Of a stretch of 64,000 nt of DNA, positions 52,919-61,788 are shown one piece after another; the first letter of the stretch is position 1; the number at the start of each line of letters is the position of its first letter. The notes under the pieces were generated by a model. That model was not told the origin of the DNA. It did not search any database and worked only from the letters and a program-made list of their open reading frames with translations. The translations under genes were made by a program, and so were the position numbers. This DNA is from Nocardia flavorosea. GTDB taxonomy: Bacteria > Actinomycetota > Actinomycetes > Mycobacteriales > Mycobacteriaceae. The stretch covers positions 682,001 through 746,000 of the forward strand of contig NZ_JADLQL010000001.1 in NCBI RefSeq assembly GCF_015477805.1, in the 5' to 3' direction.

Positions 52919-53978
52919 TCTGCTGGCCGTCGCGTTGACCGTTGTACTGCTCGCCGGGAACGCCTTCTTCGTCGCTGCGGAGTTCGCGCTGATCTCGGCC
53001 CGGCGCGACCGGCTCGAGGCACTCGCCGCACAAGGGAAACGCAATGCCGATACCGTTATCCGGGCGGGTCAGAATCTGTCGATGATGCTGGCGGCGGCGC
53101 AGCTCGGAATCACGATCTGCTCGATTCTGCTGGGCCGGGTCGGCGAACCCGCGGTCGCGCATCTGCTCGAATACCCCTTCGAGCTGGTCGGGCTGCCGGA
53201 GGCGCTGCTGCATCCGGTGTCGTTCGTGGTGGCGCTGACCATCGTGGTGATCCTGCACATCCTGCTGGGCGAGATGATCCCGAAGAACATCGCGCTCGCC
53301 GGTCCGGAACGCAGCGCACTGCTGCTGGTGCCGCTGCATCTGGCCTGGTTGCGGATCGCCCGGCCACTGATCGCGCTCTACAACTTCGCGGCCAACGCGA
53401 CCCTGCGCATGTTGCGTATCGAACCGAAGGACGAACTCGAATCCGCGGTGTCCAGCGATGAACTCGCCGAGATGATCGGCGAATCGCGGTCCGAGGGGTT
53501 GCTGGACGAGGAAGAGCATCGCCGCCTCACCCAGGCGCTGGGCACCGGGGAGCGGTTCGTCGCCGAGGTCATGATCCCGCTGCACCGGATGCGAACCGTA
53601 CCGTTGCGGGGCGCAGGCGGTACCACGCTCGGCGATATCGAAACCGCTGTCGCCGAAACCGGGTTCTCCCGGTACCCGGTGCGGGCCGCGGACGGCTCGC
53701 TGGTCGGGTACCTGCACGTGAAGGATGTCCTGGACAAGGTCTCCGACGAAGCGGCCGGACCGAGTACCGAGATCCCGCGCACCGATATCCGGCCGCTGCC
53801 GACCGTACTGCTGGGCACCACGTTGTACGAGGCGCTGGCCCGGCTGCGCCGGACCAGCAGTCACTTGGGCCGGGTAGTCGATGCCCGCGGCAATACGGTG
53901 GGGATCGTGGCACTCGAGGATCTGGTGGAACAGTTCGTCGGCACGGTGCGCGATGCCACGCACCGGGTGGCCGAATGA
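52911..53978 (+). CDS. CNNM family protein without the C-terminal domain (Rv1841c type)
   Basis: 355 aa. Paralogue of the preceding gene with the membrane domain (LAAAQLGITICSILLGRVGE; LLGEMIPKNIALAGPER) and a CBS pair (SRYPVRAADGSLVGYLHVKD; DARGNTVGIVALEDL), but it ends after the CBS domains. Overlaps the upstream gene by 8 bp and the downstream gene by 4. The two CNNM proteins may form a heterodimer. Confidence 0.9.
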   Translation: MGDLLAVALTVVLLAGNAFFVAAEFALISARRDRLEALAAQGKRNADTVIRAGQNLSMMLAAAQLGITICSILLGRVGEPAVAHLLEYPFELVGLPEALLHPVSFVVALTIVVILHILLGEMIPKNIALAGPERSALLLVPLHLAWLRIARPLIALYNFAANATLRMLRIEPKDELESAVSSDELAEMIGESRSEGLLDEEEHRRLTQALGTGERFVAEVMIPLHRMRTVPLRGAGGTTLGDIETAVAETGFSRYPVRAADGSLVGYLHVKDVLDKVSDEAAGPSTEIPRTDIRPLPTVLLGTTLYEALARLRRTSSHLGRVVDARGNTVGIVALEDLVEQFVGTVRDATHRVAE

Positions 53979-54880
53979 CGGTCGGTACGGATGTGGTGGT
54001 CCTCGCCGAATCCGAGTGGCGGCCCCGCGCCGCGGCGCACAACGCCCGCGCCGGCGAGCTCGCCGGTGACTATCTGCGCCGGCGGGCCACCGGGACGAAA
54101 CATCCGGTCCTCGACTTCCTGTGGACCTACTACGGTCACCGGCCGGCGCAACTTCGACGCTGGCATCCGGGGTACGGCGTCGCATTACGTGGCGCCGGCG
54201 AGTACACCGGTCTCCGCGGTTATCACCGGCTCGACGACACCACATCCGCCCCGGTGGTGACCGCAGATCCGCATTTTCTGCGCAGCCGCGGCGAGACCCT
54301 GTCCTATATCGCCGACCTGCTCCGGGCGACCGCATCCCGGCCGGCCCAGCTGTCCTGTTTCGGTCTGCACGAATGGGCGATGGTGTACCGGGCCGGGGAA
54401 ATCCGCCACGACGGGGTCCCGCTGCGGCTGGGCGCGGCGGGTACCGATGCCGTGCTGGAGTCGATGCCGGTGCGCTGCACCCATTTCGATGCCTTCCGCT
54501 TCTTCACTCCACCCGCCGTAGGCCGCAACAACCAGCACCTCACCCGCGCCGATCAGCGGCACACCGAACAGCCGGGCTGCCTGCACGCGAATATGGACCT
54601 GTACAAGTGGTGCTTTCACACGAGTCCGCTCACCACTTCCGAACTGCAGCTGGACTGCTTCGAACTGGCTCGTGACGCCCGGATCCTCGATATGCGGGCC
54701 TCCCCCTACGATCTGCGCGATTACGGGTACGAACCGATCGAAATCGAAACCCCCGCCGGCCGGGCGGCCTATGTGCGACAGCAATCGGCCATCGCCGACC
54801 GCGCTGCCGGGCTCAGGGCCCGGCTGCTCGCCGAATGCGAACACCTCCTGGAGCACCTGAACCCCAAATTGAGCGCCTGA
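53975..54880 (+). CDS. 3-methyladenine DNA glycosylase-like protein
   Basis: 301 aa. Proteins of this type are annotated as 3-methyladenine DNA glycosylase in actinomycete genomes; I know of no biochemical proof. Conserved blocks: TKHPVLDFLWTYYGHRPAQL, RRWHPGYGVAL, LHEWAMVYR, LRLGAAGTDAVLESMPVRCT and HANMDLYKWCFHTSPL. The start overlaps the CNNM gene by 4 bp, so the three genes form one operon. Function should be treated as unproven. Confidence 0.7.
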   Translation: MTVGTDVVVLAESEWRPRAAAHNARAGELAGDYLRRRATGTKHPVLDFLWTYYGHRPAQLRRWHPGYGVALRGAGEYTGLRGYHRLDDTTSAPVVTADPHFLRSRGETLSYIADLLRATASRPAQLSCFGLHEWAMVYRAGEIRHDGVPLRLGAAGTDAVLESMPVRCTHFDAFRFFTPPAVGRNNQHLTRADQRHTEQPGCLHANMDLYKWCFHTSPLTTSELQLDCFELARDARILDMRASPYDLRDYGYEPIEIETPAGRAAYVRQQSAIADRAAGLRARLLAECEHLLEHLNPKLSA

Positions 54881-55231
54881 CCGCCGGTAAGGTCACTTTT
54901 CTGGCGGCTATCGGCGGTTGGACCGCGCTCGGGCCATACAGACCAGGTGCCCGCTCATCCGAACCCCTGATCGAGAGACCGACTTCTTCCCGGAACCTTT
55001 TCCGCCGGCGTCCTTCGCTGCGCTGGACTGCGCGCGGGAGGGAAATCCCGATTTCGCCGAACTGCCGCTCGGATTATTCGCTGAGGCGGACTGGATACGC
55101 GAGGACGCGGCGGTCATAAATTGATGCATTCCTGAACGCTGATCGCCAGATCATCGCTGGTCAACGACGATTCTTCCGAACGCTTGTCCATCAAGCGCCC
55201 ATTTGTAGACACAGCCGCACGGGTGAGCGGT
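54881..55231. other. intergenic region, no confident gene
   Basis: 351 bp. A plus frame (54918-55124) and a minus frame (54908-55129) both span it. Third-position GC in both is about 72%, well below the neighbours. The plus frame has the better codon-position pattern but only a TTG start; the minus frame is Ser/Lys-rich with weak start context. It may be a degenerated or acquired stretch. I call neither. Confidence 0.5.
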
Positions 55232-55996
55232 TCAGCGCATCATGGTGGTGGTGAGGTAGTCATGCCCGCCCACGAGGAAGGTGTGCCCGTTGGCCGCGGG
55301 GGCGTCGATCGCGGCGACGATGGCCGCAGCGAAATCGTCGACAGTGGGCAGCGGCCCGTGAGTTCGGCGGGCGGCGACCGCGCCGGGGTCGCGGCGTTCC
55401 AGCAGCCGGATGATGATCGTCCCGTCGATCATGTCGCCGGAGACCACGACGAACCCGACACCGCGGTCGGTGAATTCGGGAATGAGGGCGCGCAAGGCGT
55501 CCTCGCCAGCGCGTTTGCTGGCGGCGATCGGCTCGTACCCATCGGGCAGCGGACCGCCGTCGGCATGAAAGTGCGCCTGGTGGCTGGTGACGAACACGAT
55601 TCGCCCGCCGGGCGGTATGAGTGGCAGGGCGAGGGTAGCGAGCCGGACCTGGGCGTCACGGTTGAGGCGCAGGGCGTAGCCTGGATCGGCACCGCGTTCG
55701 AGTCCGCCCGAGGCGTTGAGCACGAGCGCGTCGAGTCGGCCGTGCCGGTCGCGGATGTGGTCGATCATCTCGGTGACCGCGGTGTCGTCGGACAGGTCCG
55801 CCCCGACCGCCGAGGCGCTGCCGCCGGCGTTGGTGATCGTATCAACCACCGTCTGTGCTCGTTTGGTCTTCTCGCGGTAGTTGACCAGGACGTGGATGTC
55901 CGGGCCTGCCAACTGCTGGGCGGTGACGGCGCCGATACCCCGTGATGCGCCTGTCACCAGCACGATTCGTCGCAAAGACGGTTCCGCTCTGTCCAT
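55232..55996 (-). CDS. SDR family oxidoreductase
   Basis: 254 aa from the ATG at 55996 (GAGGAGA 7 nt upstream); the longer frame to 56239 is antisense to the HxlR gene. Short-chain dehydrogenase with VTGASRGIGAVTA, LNASGGLERG and FVTSHQAHFH. The usual YxxxK site reads YEPIAASKRAG, with the Tyr seven residues before the Lys, a variant spacing seen in one SDR subgroup. Divergent from and likely controlled by the HxlR regulator. Substrate unknown. Confidence 0.85.
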   Translation of the reverse strand: MDRAEPSLRRIVLVTGASRGIGAVTAQQLAGPDIHVLVNYREKTKRAQTVVDTITNAGGSASAVGADLSDDTAVTEMIDHIRDRHGRLDALVLNASGGLERGADPGYALRLNRDAQVRLATLALPLIPPGGRIVFVTSHQAHFHADGGPLPDGYEPIAASKRAGEDALRALIPEFTDRGVGFVVVSGDMIDGTIIIRLLERRDPGAVAARRTHGPLPTVDDFAAAIVAAIDAPAANGHTFLVGGHDYLTTTMMR

Positions 55997-56020
55997 CAGA
56001 TGTTCTCCTCGCTCGGCCCG

Positions 56021-56066
56021 GTTGCTTCTGATTGAGAAGCAACTATGGTGCTTCGAAATGAGAAGC
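56021..56066. promoter_or_regulatory. two-copy dyad operator between SDR and hxlR genes
   Basis: Copy 1 (56021-56043) has perfect 9-bp arms GTTGCTTCT and AGAAGCAAC with a 5-bp spacer. Copy 2 (56050-56066) is GCTTCG with AGAAGC, one mismatch, overlapping the hxlR start. The cores lie 26 bp apart. Arrangement fits HxlR-dimer binding that represses both divergent genes. Confidence 0.75.
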
Positions 56067-56411
56067 GCAAATGATGGCGGTCCGGCCGGGTCGGCCGATG
56101 AGTCCGGCAACGCACCGGTTCTGGCGGCGATCGACCTGTTGGGGCAGCGGTGGATGCTGCGGGTGGTGTGGGAACTCGAACCCGGGCCGCTGGGGTTCCT
56201 GGAACTGCGCCGGCGGATGGGCAACTGTTCGTCGAGCATGTTGTCGAACCGACTCCAGCAACTTCAGGCAGCCGGGCTGCTGCACAAGCACGGCCCGAAG
56301 GGTTCTTACGAACTGACCATCGCCGGTGTCCGCCTCGGACAAGCCCTTCAACCGCTGTGGGACTGGTCGGAAATCTGGACCGATCGAACCCAGGACTTCC
56401 GCTGGCCTTGA
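56058..56411 (+). CDS. HxlR family transcriptional regulator
   Basis: 117 aa. Winged HTH of the HxlR/MarR-like type: IDLLGQRWMLRVVWELEPGP, FLELRRRMGNCSSSMLSNRL, LQAAGLLHKHGPKGSYELT. The HxlR family often carries a redox- or aldehyde-sensing Cys; one Cys lies in the DNA-binding region (GNCSSSM). Divergent from the SDR gene, which is its likely target; operator copy 2 overlaps its own start. Confidence 0.88.
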   Translation: MRSANDGGPAGSADESGNAPVLAAIDLLGQRWMLRVVWELEPGPLGFLELRRRMGNCSSSMLSNRLQQLQAAGLLHKHGPKGSYELTIAGVRLGQALQPLWDWSEIWTDRTQDFRWP

Positions 56412-56495
56412 ACCAACTCGGCGAGCGTCCCCGGTGAGTTTTGCCCCCGAGAGGTCTAATCGCGAATTCCGACAGCGCCGGATACCTTCACAGTC

Positions 56496-56921
56496 ATGAT
56501 CGAGCTCCGCGCCTTCCGCCAAGCGTGCTACGAAGCCGCCGAGCGCACCGGGGGCAAACTGATCGAGTTCCGCCTCACTGAGGGTGTGACGCCGAACTTC
56601 CACCAAGGAATCATCGCCTACCGCGACCGGCACCTTGCGGTGGTTGCGTTGCGCGATTCTGCGGTGCTCGCGATCGCCGAGCCACGGGTGATCGCGTCCG
56701 AGAACGGTGCGCGAGAGGCTGGTCCCCTGACCTTTGTCGAGGCTCCCGATCTAGTGACTGCCCTGTCCGAGCGTGCCGAGCGAGCAGGAGTCGAAGTACT
56801 TACTGGGACCGAACTCGCTCGGCCTTTCGATGCCGCGGCCTGGCCTGAGCTGGACCGAGCCGAAATCCGGTTCTGGCAACCAGAGACTGTCGGTGACGCT
56901 CTCTTCAACTACTGGGACTGA
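56496..56921 (+). CDS. hypothetical protein
   Basis: 141 aa, not recognised. Alternating strands and helices (IIAYRDRHLAVVALRDSAVL; LTFVEAPDLVTALSERAERA) with no membrane segment and a Trp-rich acidic tail (FWQPETVGDALFNYWD). Third-position GC looks lower than in neighbours. Start is an ATG with no strong ribosome-binding site. Adjacent to the hxlR gene but its direction and gap (84 bp) do not prove cotranscription. Confidence 0.65.
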   Translation: MIELRAFRQACYEAAERTGGKLIEFRLTEGVTPNFHQGIIAYRDRHLAVVALRDSAVLAIAEPRVIASENGAREAGPLTFVEAPDLVTALSERAERAGVEVLTGTELARPFDAAAWPELDRAEIRFWQPETVGDALFNYWD

Positions 56922-57234
56922 AGCCCGTCGACCGCAAAGCTGCGCTTCCGTCGGAGAAACTCGGCCACACCAAGACCTCGAGTGGCCTCGGGTCACCCCG
57001 GACATACCCAAGGATGCAGCCGCCTTTGGCGCCGGAGGCCCCGGATGGCGACTGTGCGCCGTAAGCTGCCGGACACCTGCGAATCCGGCCGGGCACTGCG
57101 CAGGCCACCGTCATTCGGTGAAACCGCTCCGTGCCGGACACCCGAATGGCTACTATCACTGAACAATTCCGGGTTATGTCCCAAACATCTCCCGGACGGG
57201 TCGGACGAGACAGCTCGGGAAGCGCGAGGATGCA
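56922..57234. other. intergenic region, nothing recognised
   Basis: 313 bp before the LVIVD protein gene. Frames on both strands are short and without family character. GCGAGGA lies 4 nt before the start at 57235. TATCACTGAACAATT at about 57153-57167 is AT-rich and may mark the promoter. Confidence 0.5.
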
Positions 57235-58812
57235 ATGGGGCGTCCCTTCGGAGAACTCCATCGGGTCAGAGCGATTGCGCTCGGCGCGGTCGCCGTGATC
57301 ACTGCCGTACTGCTGCCGGGTAGTGCCACGGCCGATCTGCAGGCCGATATCCACAACGAGGTCCGGGAATTCCTCGACGTGGGCCGTACCGCCGTACCGC
57401 GCGCCGAATGCGGACCGGGGGCCATGCCCGAAACCGGTCTGCAGGGCGATGTTCCGGCGGCCGATCGCGACAGCGGGCGCAGCACCCAGGGGTACCGCTG
57501 CAATATGTCACTGGTCGGCCAGTTCGCCGGCCGCGGCGCCGGTATCACCTCCACCAGTTTCGAACACTGCGCCTATATGGGCACCTTCTTTCCCGGTAAC
57601 CTGCTGCACCAGAACGGCGGAGTGCAGGTCCTCGACGTCTCGGATCCGGCGAATCCGCGCCCCACCGTCACGCTGAACGAACCGGCCATGGTGGCCGGTA
57701 CCTGGGAAAGCTTGAAGGTGAACGCCCGCCGGAAACTGCTCGTGGGCACCGGGGTCCCGATGCTCGTCGGGGCCGGATATCTCTCGGTCTACGATATTTC
57801 CGATTGCGCGCATCCGCGGTTGCTGAACCCGGGCCCGGGAACGAATCTGGGTATGCCGCTACCGATCACCACGCACGAGGGCGGATTCTCCCCCGACGGC
57901 AACACTTACTGGGCCTCCGGCATCACGCCCGGATTCCTCAGCGCGGTCGACCTCACCGATCCCGCCCACCCCCGGGTGGTCTGGCAGGGGCTCACCGGTA
58001 TCACCGCGCACGGTTTCGGGGTCAGCCCGGACGGTAACCGGCTGTATCTGTCGGCACTCAGCGGTATCACGGTTCTCGACGTGAGCGCCGTGCAGCGGCG
58101 CGATCCGAATCCGCAGGTTCATCACATCGGGCGCATGTTCTGGTCCGACGGCTGGGCCACCCAGCACAGTATCCCGGTGACCTACGACGGCAAACCTCAT
58201 ATCTACACCGTCGACGAAGGCGGTTCCGGCGGCGTGAAACTGATCGACGTCTCCGAGGACGCCGACCCGCGAGTCGTCGCGAAGGTGAAACTCGAGATCA
58301 ACCTGCCGCAGCATCTGGACAGCAGTATCGCCTCCTCCATGGGAGGTTCGATATTCGCCTACGAATCCCATTACTGCGCCGCCGACCGGCCGGCGGATCC
58401 CACCGCACTGGCCTGTGGCTGGATATCGTCCGGGATCCGGGTATTCGATATCCGCGATCCGCACGCGATCCGGGAGATCGCCTACTTCAATCCGCCGGCG
58501 CGCACCGGCCGCAACCTCGAACTGACAAACTCGCCCCATGCGCTGGCCTCGTTGCTGGGTATTCCGGCGATGACGGCGCCCAGTGCGGCCCGTGCGGTGC
58601 TCGAGGGGCAGTTCGACCCGTCGCAGGCGCTGTCGTCGCGGACCGGCAAGCTCGCCTTCGGCGATGTCTCGACCGACTGGTGCCTGTCACCGCCGGAATG
58701 GCGGGGCAACGATCTCTACGTGACCTGTTCCGACAACGGTTTCATGGTCCTGCACGTCGACGAATCAGTGTACACCCCGCCGGCCGATCAGCAGTCGGTG
58801 GTCGGTTCCTGA
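57235..58812 (+). CDS. secreted LVIVD-repeat (beta-propeller) protein
   Basis: 525 aa. Sec signal peptide (residues 1-33; hydrophobic IALGAVAVITAVLLPG, cleavage after AxA in GSATAD). The mature part has LVIVD-type repeat blades such as GVQVLDVSDPANPRPTVTL, YLSVYDISDCAHPRLLNP, FLSAVDLTDPAHPRVVWQG and GVKLIDVSEDADPRVVAKV. Four pairs of Cys suggest disulfides outside the cell. Function unknown; propellers of this type bind proteins or small ligands. A hairpin follows. Confidence 0.85.
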   Translation: MGRPFGELHRVRAIALGAVAVITAVLLPGSATADLQADIHNEVREFLDVGRTAVPRAECGPGAMPETGLQGDVPAADRDSGRSTQGYRCNMSLVGQFAGRGAGITSTSFEHCAYMGTFFPGNLLHQNGGVQVLDVSDPANPRPTVTLNEPAMVAGTWESLKVNARRKLLVGTGVPMLVGAGYLSVYDISDCAHPRLLNPGPGTNLGMPLPITTHEGGFSPDGNTYWASGITPGFLSAVDLTDPAHPRVVWQGLTGITAHGFGVSPDGNRLYLSALSGITVLDVSAVQRRDPNPQVHHIGRMFWSDGWATQHSIPVTYDGKPHIYTVDEGGSGGVKLIDVSEDADPRVVAKVKLEINLPQHLDSSIASSMGGSIFAYESHYCAADRPADPTALACGWISSGIRVFDIRDPHAIREIAYFNPPARTGRNLELTNSPHALASLLGIPAMTAPSAARAVLEGQFDPSQALSSRTGKLAFGDVSTDWCLSPPEWRGNDLYVTCSDNGFMVLHVDESVYTPPADQQSVVGS

Positions 58813-58830
58813 GCGGCACCCGATACAACG

Positions 58831-58859
58831 GAGCCCGGGCCCATTCGGCACCCGGGCTC
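58831..58859 (+). terminator. hairpin after the LVIVD gene
   Basis: Perfect 9-bp stem GAGCCCGGG / CCCGGGCTC with an 11-nt loop, 18 bp past the stop. It also lies 20 bp beyond the end of the convergent micro-protein gene, so it can serve both. Confidence 0.65.
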
Positions 58860-58878
58860 CACGTCGGCGGTCAGCGAC

Positions 58879-58980
58879 TCACAGCGGCGGGAACCCCGCC
58901 GAGCCGGTGGCCATCCAGTTCCAGAAATCCCCCACTCGCATCACGATCAGCGCGGCGATATCGAGCACGGTACTACCCAT
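58879..58980 (-). CDS. 33-aa hydrophobic micro-protein
   Basis: 33 codons starting ATG at 58980 with GAGGAAT 5 nt upstream, an excellent ribosome-binding site. Sequence begins MGSTVLDIAALIVMRVGDFW and continues with a Trp- and Gly-containing end. One helix of about 20 residues, hydrophobic with a charged centre (MRVGDF). It lies on the same strand and 107 bp after the MHYT gene. Too short for standard ORF callers. Could be a membrane-active or porin-like peptide, or a small regulator of the MHYT protein; both are guesses. Confidence 0.6.
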   Translation of the reverse strand: MGSTVLDIAALIVMRVGDFWNWMATGSAGFPPL

Positions 58981-59087
58981 CGAGTATTCCTCACATCAGC
59001 TTGCAGATACGGCGGCCCAGGATAGGACCGTCGGCCCGTCGAGACAACCGGGCCCCGCCCACGGTGTCACGACTGCGATATCCGAGG

Positions 59088-59927
59088 CTAATCGTGGGTG
59101 GGCAGTCGTGGCCACTGACGGCCACTATGGGCCAAGGTGGCGGGGTCCGTGGTGAGCAGGGTGCCGGCTTCGCCCGTTTCCGACGCGGGGCTCGCCGCCG
59201 CGACACTGCGCACTTCGAGTTCGGCCACACCGACCAGCACCACCAGCCCCACGACGACCAGCGCGACCGTGGTGAGCAGCGGGGTGAGCAGTTCGACGGG
59301 CGCGATCCCCTCGGGTAACACGTCGTGTTCACCGTGGTGTGCGCTCATCGACGCCATACCGGTGTAGTGCATACCGCAGACCGCGACACCCATGATCAGC
59401 GCCGCGCCGATGGTGTTGCCCCAGCCCTGTACGTGCAGCATGAACCACAGCGCGGCGGTGGCGGCGACCACCGCGATCGCGATCGACAGCAGGACCAGGC
59501 CGGTGCCGTACTCCATCGCGACGCCGGTGTTCATCGCGGCCATCCCCAGGTAGTGCATGGCCACCACACCGAGACCGGTGATGGCGCCCCCGAGCGGAAG
59601 TGCGACCGCCTCCCGCTGCCCGCGGACGACGATCACCAGCCCGATCAGGACCACCACGATCGCTATCACGGCGCTGAGCAGGGTCATCGGCATGTTGTAC
59701 CGGATACTCGTACCGTCGATGGCGAAGCCGAGCATCGCCGTGAAATGCATCACCCAGATCCCGGCCCCACCGAGCGCGACCGCGGCCGCGACCAGCCAGC
59801 CGTAGGCGGGCTGCGCCGTGCGCGCGCGAACGGCGCAGCGCAGGCCCAGTACCGAGCCGATGAAGGAGATCACATAGGCAAGGACAGGAGTCACCCAGCC
59901 GCTGCTGAAGTGCTCGAGATGTAGCAC
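59088..59927 (-). CDS. MHYT-domain integral membrane protein
   Basis: 279 aa from the GTG at 59927 (GGAG 7 nt upstream); the frame reaches 60056. Three MHYT signatures VMHFTAML, AMHYLGMAAM and GMHYTGMASM in seven predicted helices, then a cytosolic tail of about 45 residues. Paralogue of the protein at 9688-10458; both share the start pattern HxSxGWxTPVxAYVxSFxGS. Candidate copper or diatomic-gas sensor without an effector domain. Confidence 0.9.
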   Translation of the reverse strand: MLHLEHFSSGWVTPVLAYVISFIGSVLGLRCAVRARTAQPAYGWLVAAAVALGGAGIWVMHFTAMLGFAIDGTSIRYNMPMTLLSAVIAIVVVLIGLVIVVRGQREAVALPLGGAITGLGVVAMHYLGMAAMNTGVAMEYGTGLVLLSIAIAVVAATAALWFMLHVQGWGNTIGAALIMGVAVCGMHYTGMASMSAHHGEHDVLPEGIAPVELLTPLLTTVALVVVGLVVLVGVAELEVRSVAAASPASETGEAGTLLTTDPATLAHSGRQWPRLPTHD

Positions 59928-60081
59928 GTCTCTACTCCGCTTGTATTCAGTCGATTTCCGAACCACAGCCCCACCGGCAGGAGTTCGATGCACCCGAAGC
60001 CGGGTACAAAGCAAAAATTTCACCTCAGACGGCTCGACCTCGCCACTTGATGTCACAACTGGGCTAACCGGACCGGACCGG

Positions 60082-61788
60082 TCAACCCAGCAGATACGCC
60101 GGGGTGGCCGGGGGCTCGACGTTGTAGACGAAATTTTTCCGCAGCCGGTGGTACGGCTCGCCCTCGGCGAAGAAGTTCCGACGCATATGCGCCAGCTCCT
60201 CGGCCCGGTAATCGGCCAGTGGTTTGACCGCTTCGTCCGCTTCCCGCTGCCGTTTCTTCGCCGTCAGACGCCCCTCCAGTTCCGGCGAATCGGCGAGCAG
60301 GAGCGCCTCCCGGCGCACCCATTCGCGGAATTCGGCGGTACCGCCCGCCGCTACCCGGTCCACCAGACCGATCGCCGCGGCCTCGCCGGCGCCGACCGGC
60401 AGGGTTTCCCTGGTCAACCGCGCGGCCTCGGTCGCTCCCACACGGCGCGGCAGCGAATACGTCCAGTATTCCGAGCCGTAGAGGCCCATGAGCCGGTAGT
60501 GCGGATTCAGCACGACCGATTCGCGGCACCACACCTCGTCCGCGGCGAGCGCGAACATCACCCCGCCGGCCGCCGCGTTCCCGGCCAGCGCCGAGATCAC
60601 CAGTTTGTCCGTCGTGGTGAGGATCGCCTCCACCAGATCGTTCATCGCGGTGATATTGCGCCACGATTCCTCGGCCGGATCATCGGCCGCCTCGATCACG
60701 CCGAGATGGATACCGTTGGAGAAGAAGTCGCGAGCCGGGCCCAGTACCAGCGCACGGATGGGCCGCGCGCAGGCCTGCCGGTAGGCATCGAGCAGGCGAC
60801 GGCACTGCCCGGTGCTCATGGCACCGCCGGCGAAGGCGAATTCCAGGTAGCCCACGGAGCCCTGCTCGTAGTAGCACAGCTCCGACCAGGTATCGCGGAC
60901 CGCCGCCTCGGCCGGGGTGACCGGCACCTCGGGAGTATCCGCGGGGAGATCGGCGCCGAGCGCGTCGACGGCGGGACGTTTGAAGGTGGCCGGGCCGCCC
61001 GGCGCCCGGCGCCGCCGCAGCTGCGGTAACCACACCGCGCCGTCGACGGTGGCGCGGCAGATCGCGCCGTCGCGAGTGGCGACCACGGCCCCGGGCGTGC
61101 CCCGCAACCGGTCCTCGCGATGGCCGCCGTGGATGAAGTACTCCCGGCCGTACAGTTCGTCGAGCACACCCGGCTGCGAATCGGCGGCGCGTAGTTTACG
61201 CAGCACCGAGTCGGTATCTTCACCGGCCCAGTCGATCCGGCGATATTGCTGGGAATGGTAGGGGCGCAGCTGCCCGGACACATCTGCCCGACTGTAATCC
61301 AAAGGCTCGGGCTCGAATTCGCCCCCGGCGAACCGGTCGACGGCAAGCAGCACCGCAACCACGGCGGCGTCCGAGACCTCATTGCGGTACAGCTCGCTCT
61401 TCCCGCACGCAGCCACCGGGAAACGCACCGAAGCCCAGATCGGACCCGCATCCATTTCCGCGACGGCCTGGAGTACGGTCACCCCCCATTCCCGGGCGCC
61501 GGTGCTGATCGCCCAGTCGAGCGAGGAGGGCCCCCGGTCCCCCTTCGGGCCCGGATGCACGATGAGCACGGTGCAGGCGGTCCAGATGTCCTCCGGGATC
61601 GCCGTCGTCAGCATCGGCGCCACGATGAGGTCCGGGCGGAAATGCCCCACCCGCGCCCGCAGCAGATCGTCGCCGAGCGCCAGTTCGACCCCCACCTCGT
61701 GCCCACGACCACGTAACTCGGTGTGCACGCGCTGGCTGAGACTGTTGAATGCGCTGGCGACGAGCAGGACGCGCAAGGTTTCCTCCAT
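60082..61788 (-). CDS. hoxX: HoxX-like hydrogenase maturation protein (orphan)
   Basis: 568 aa from the ATG at 61788. N-terminal formyltransferase-like domain (about 1-200; VLIVHPGPKGDRGPSSLDWA is the formyl-transfer loop, and PDLIVAPMLTTAIP precedes it). C-terminal enoyl-CoA hydratase-like domain (about 270-480; ALVLGPARDFFSNGIHLGVI and ALAGNAAAGGVMFALAADEV form the oxyanion-hole region). HoxX makes CO for the active site of aerobic [NiFe] hydrogenases from a formyl donor. No hydrogenase or hyp gene lies in this window, so it may serve a hydrogenase elsewhere or another reaction. Confidence 0.8.
   Translation of the reverse strand: MEETLRVLLVASAFNSLSQRVHTELRGRGHEVGVELALGDDLLRARVGHFRPDLIVAPMLTTAIPEDIWTACTVLIVHPGPKGDRGPSSLDWAISTGAREWGVTVLQAVAEMDAGPIWASVRFPVAACGKSELYRNEVSDAAVVAVLLAVDRFAGGEFEPEPLDYSRADVSGQLRPYHSQQYRRIDWAGEDTDSVLRKLRAADSQPGVLDELYGREYFIHGGHREDRLRGTPGAVVATRDGAICRATVDGAVWLPQLRRRRAPGGPATFKRPAVDALGADLPADTPEVPVTPAEAAVRDTWSELCYYEQGSVGYLEFAFAGGAMSTGQCRRLLDAYRQACARPIRALVLGPARDFFSNGIHLGVIEAADDPAEESWRNITAMNDLVEAILTTTDKLVISALAGNAAAGGVMFALAADEVWCRESVVLNPHYRLMGLYGSEYWTYSLPRRVGATEAARLTRETLPVGAGEAAAIGLVDRVAAGGTAEFREWVRREALLLADSPELEGRLTAKKRQREADEAVKPLADYRAEELAHMRRNFFAEGEPYHRLRKNFVYNVEPPATPAYLLG

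Noticed and set aside
54908..55129. 73-aa minus-strand Ser/Lys-rich frame
   Set aside because: Codon-position GC pattern is not that of a gene and the start context is weak; the opposite frame is no better supported.
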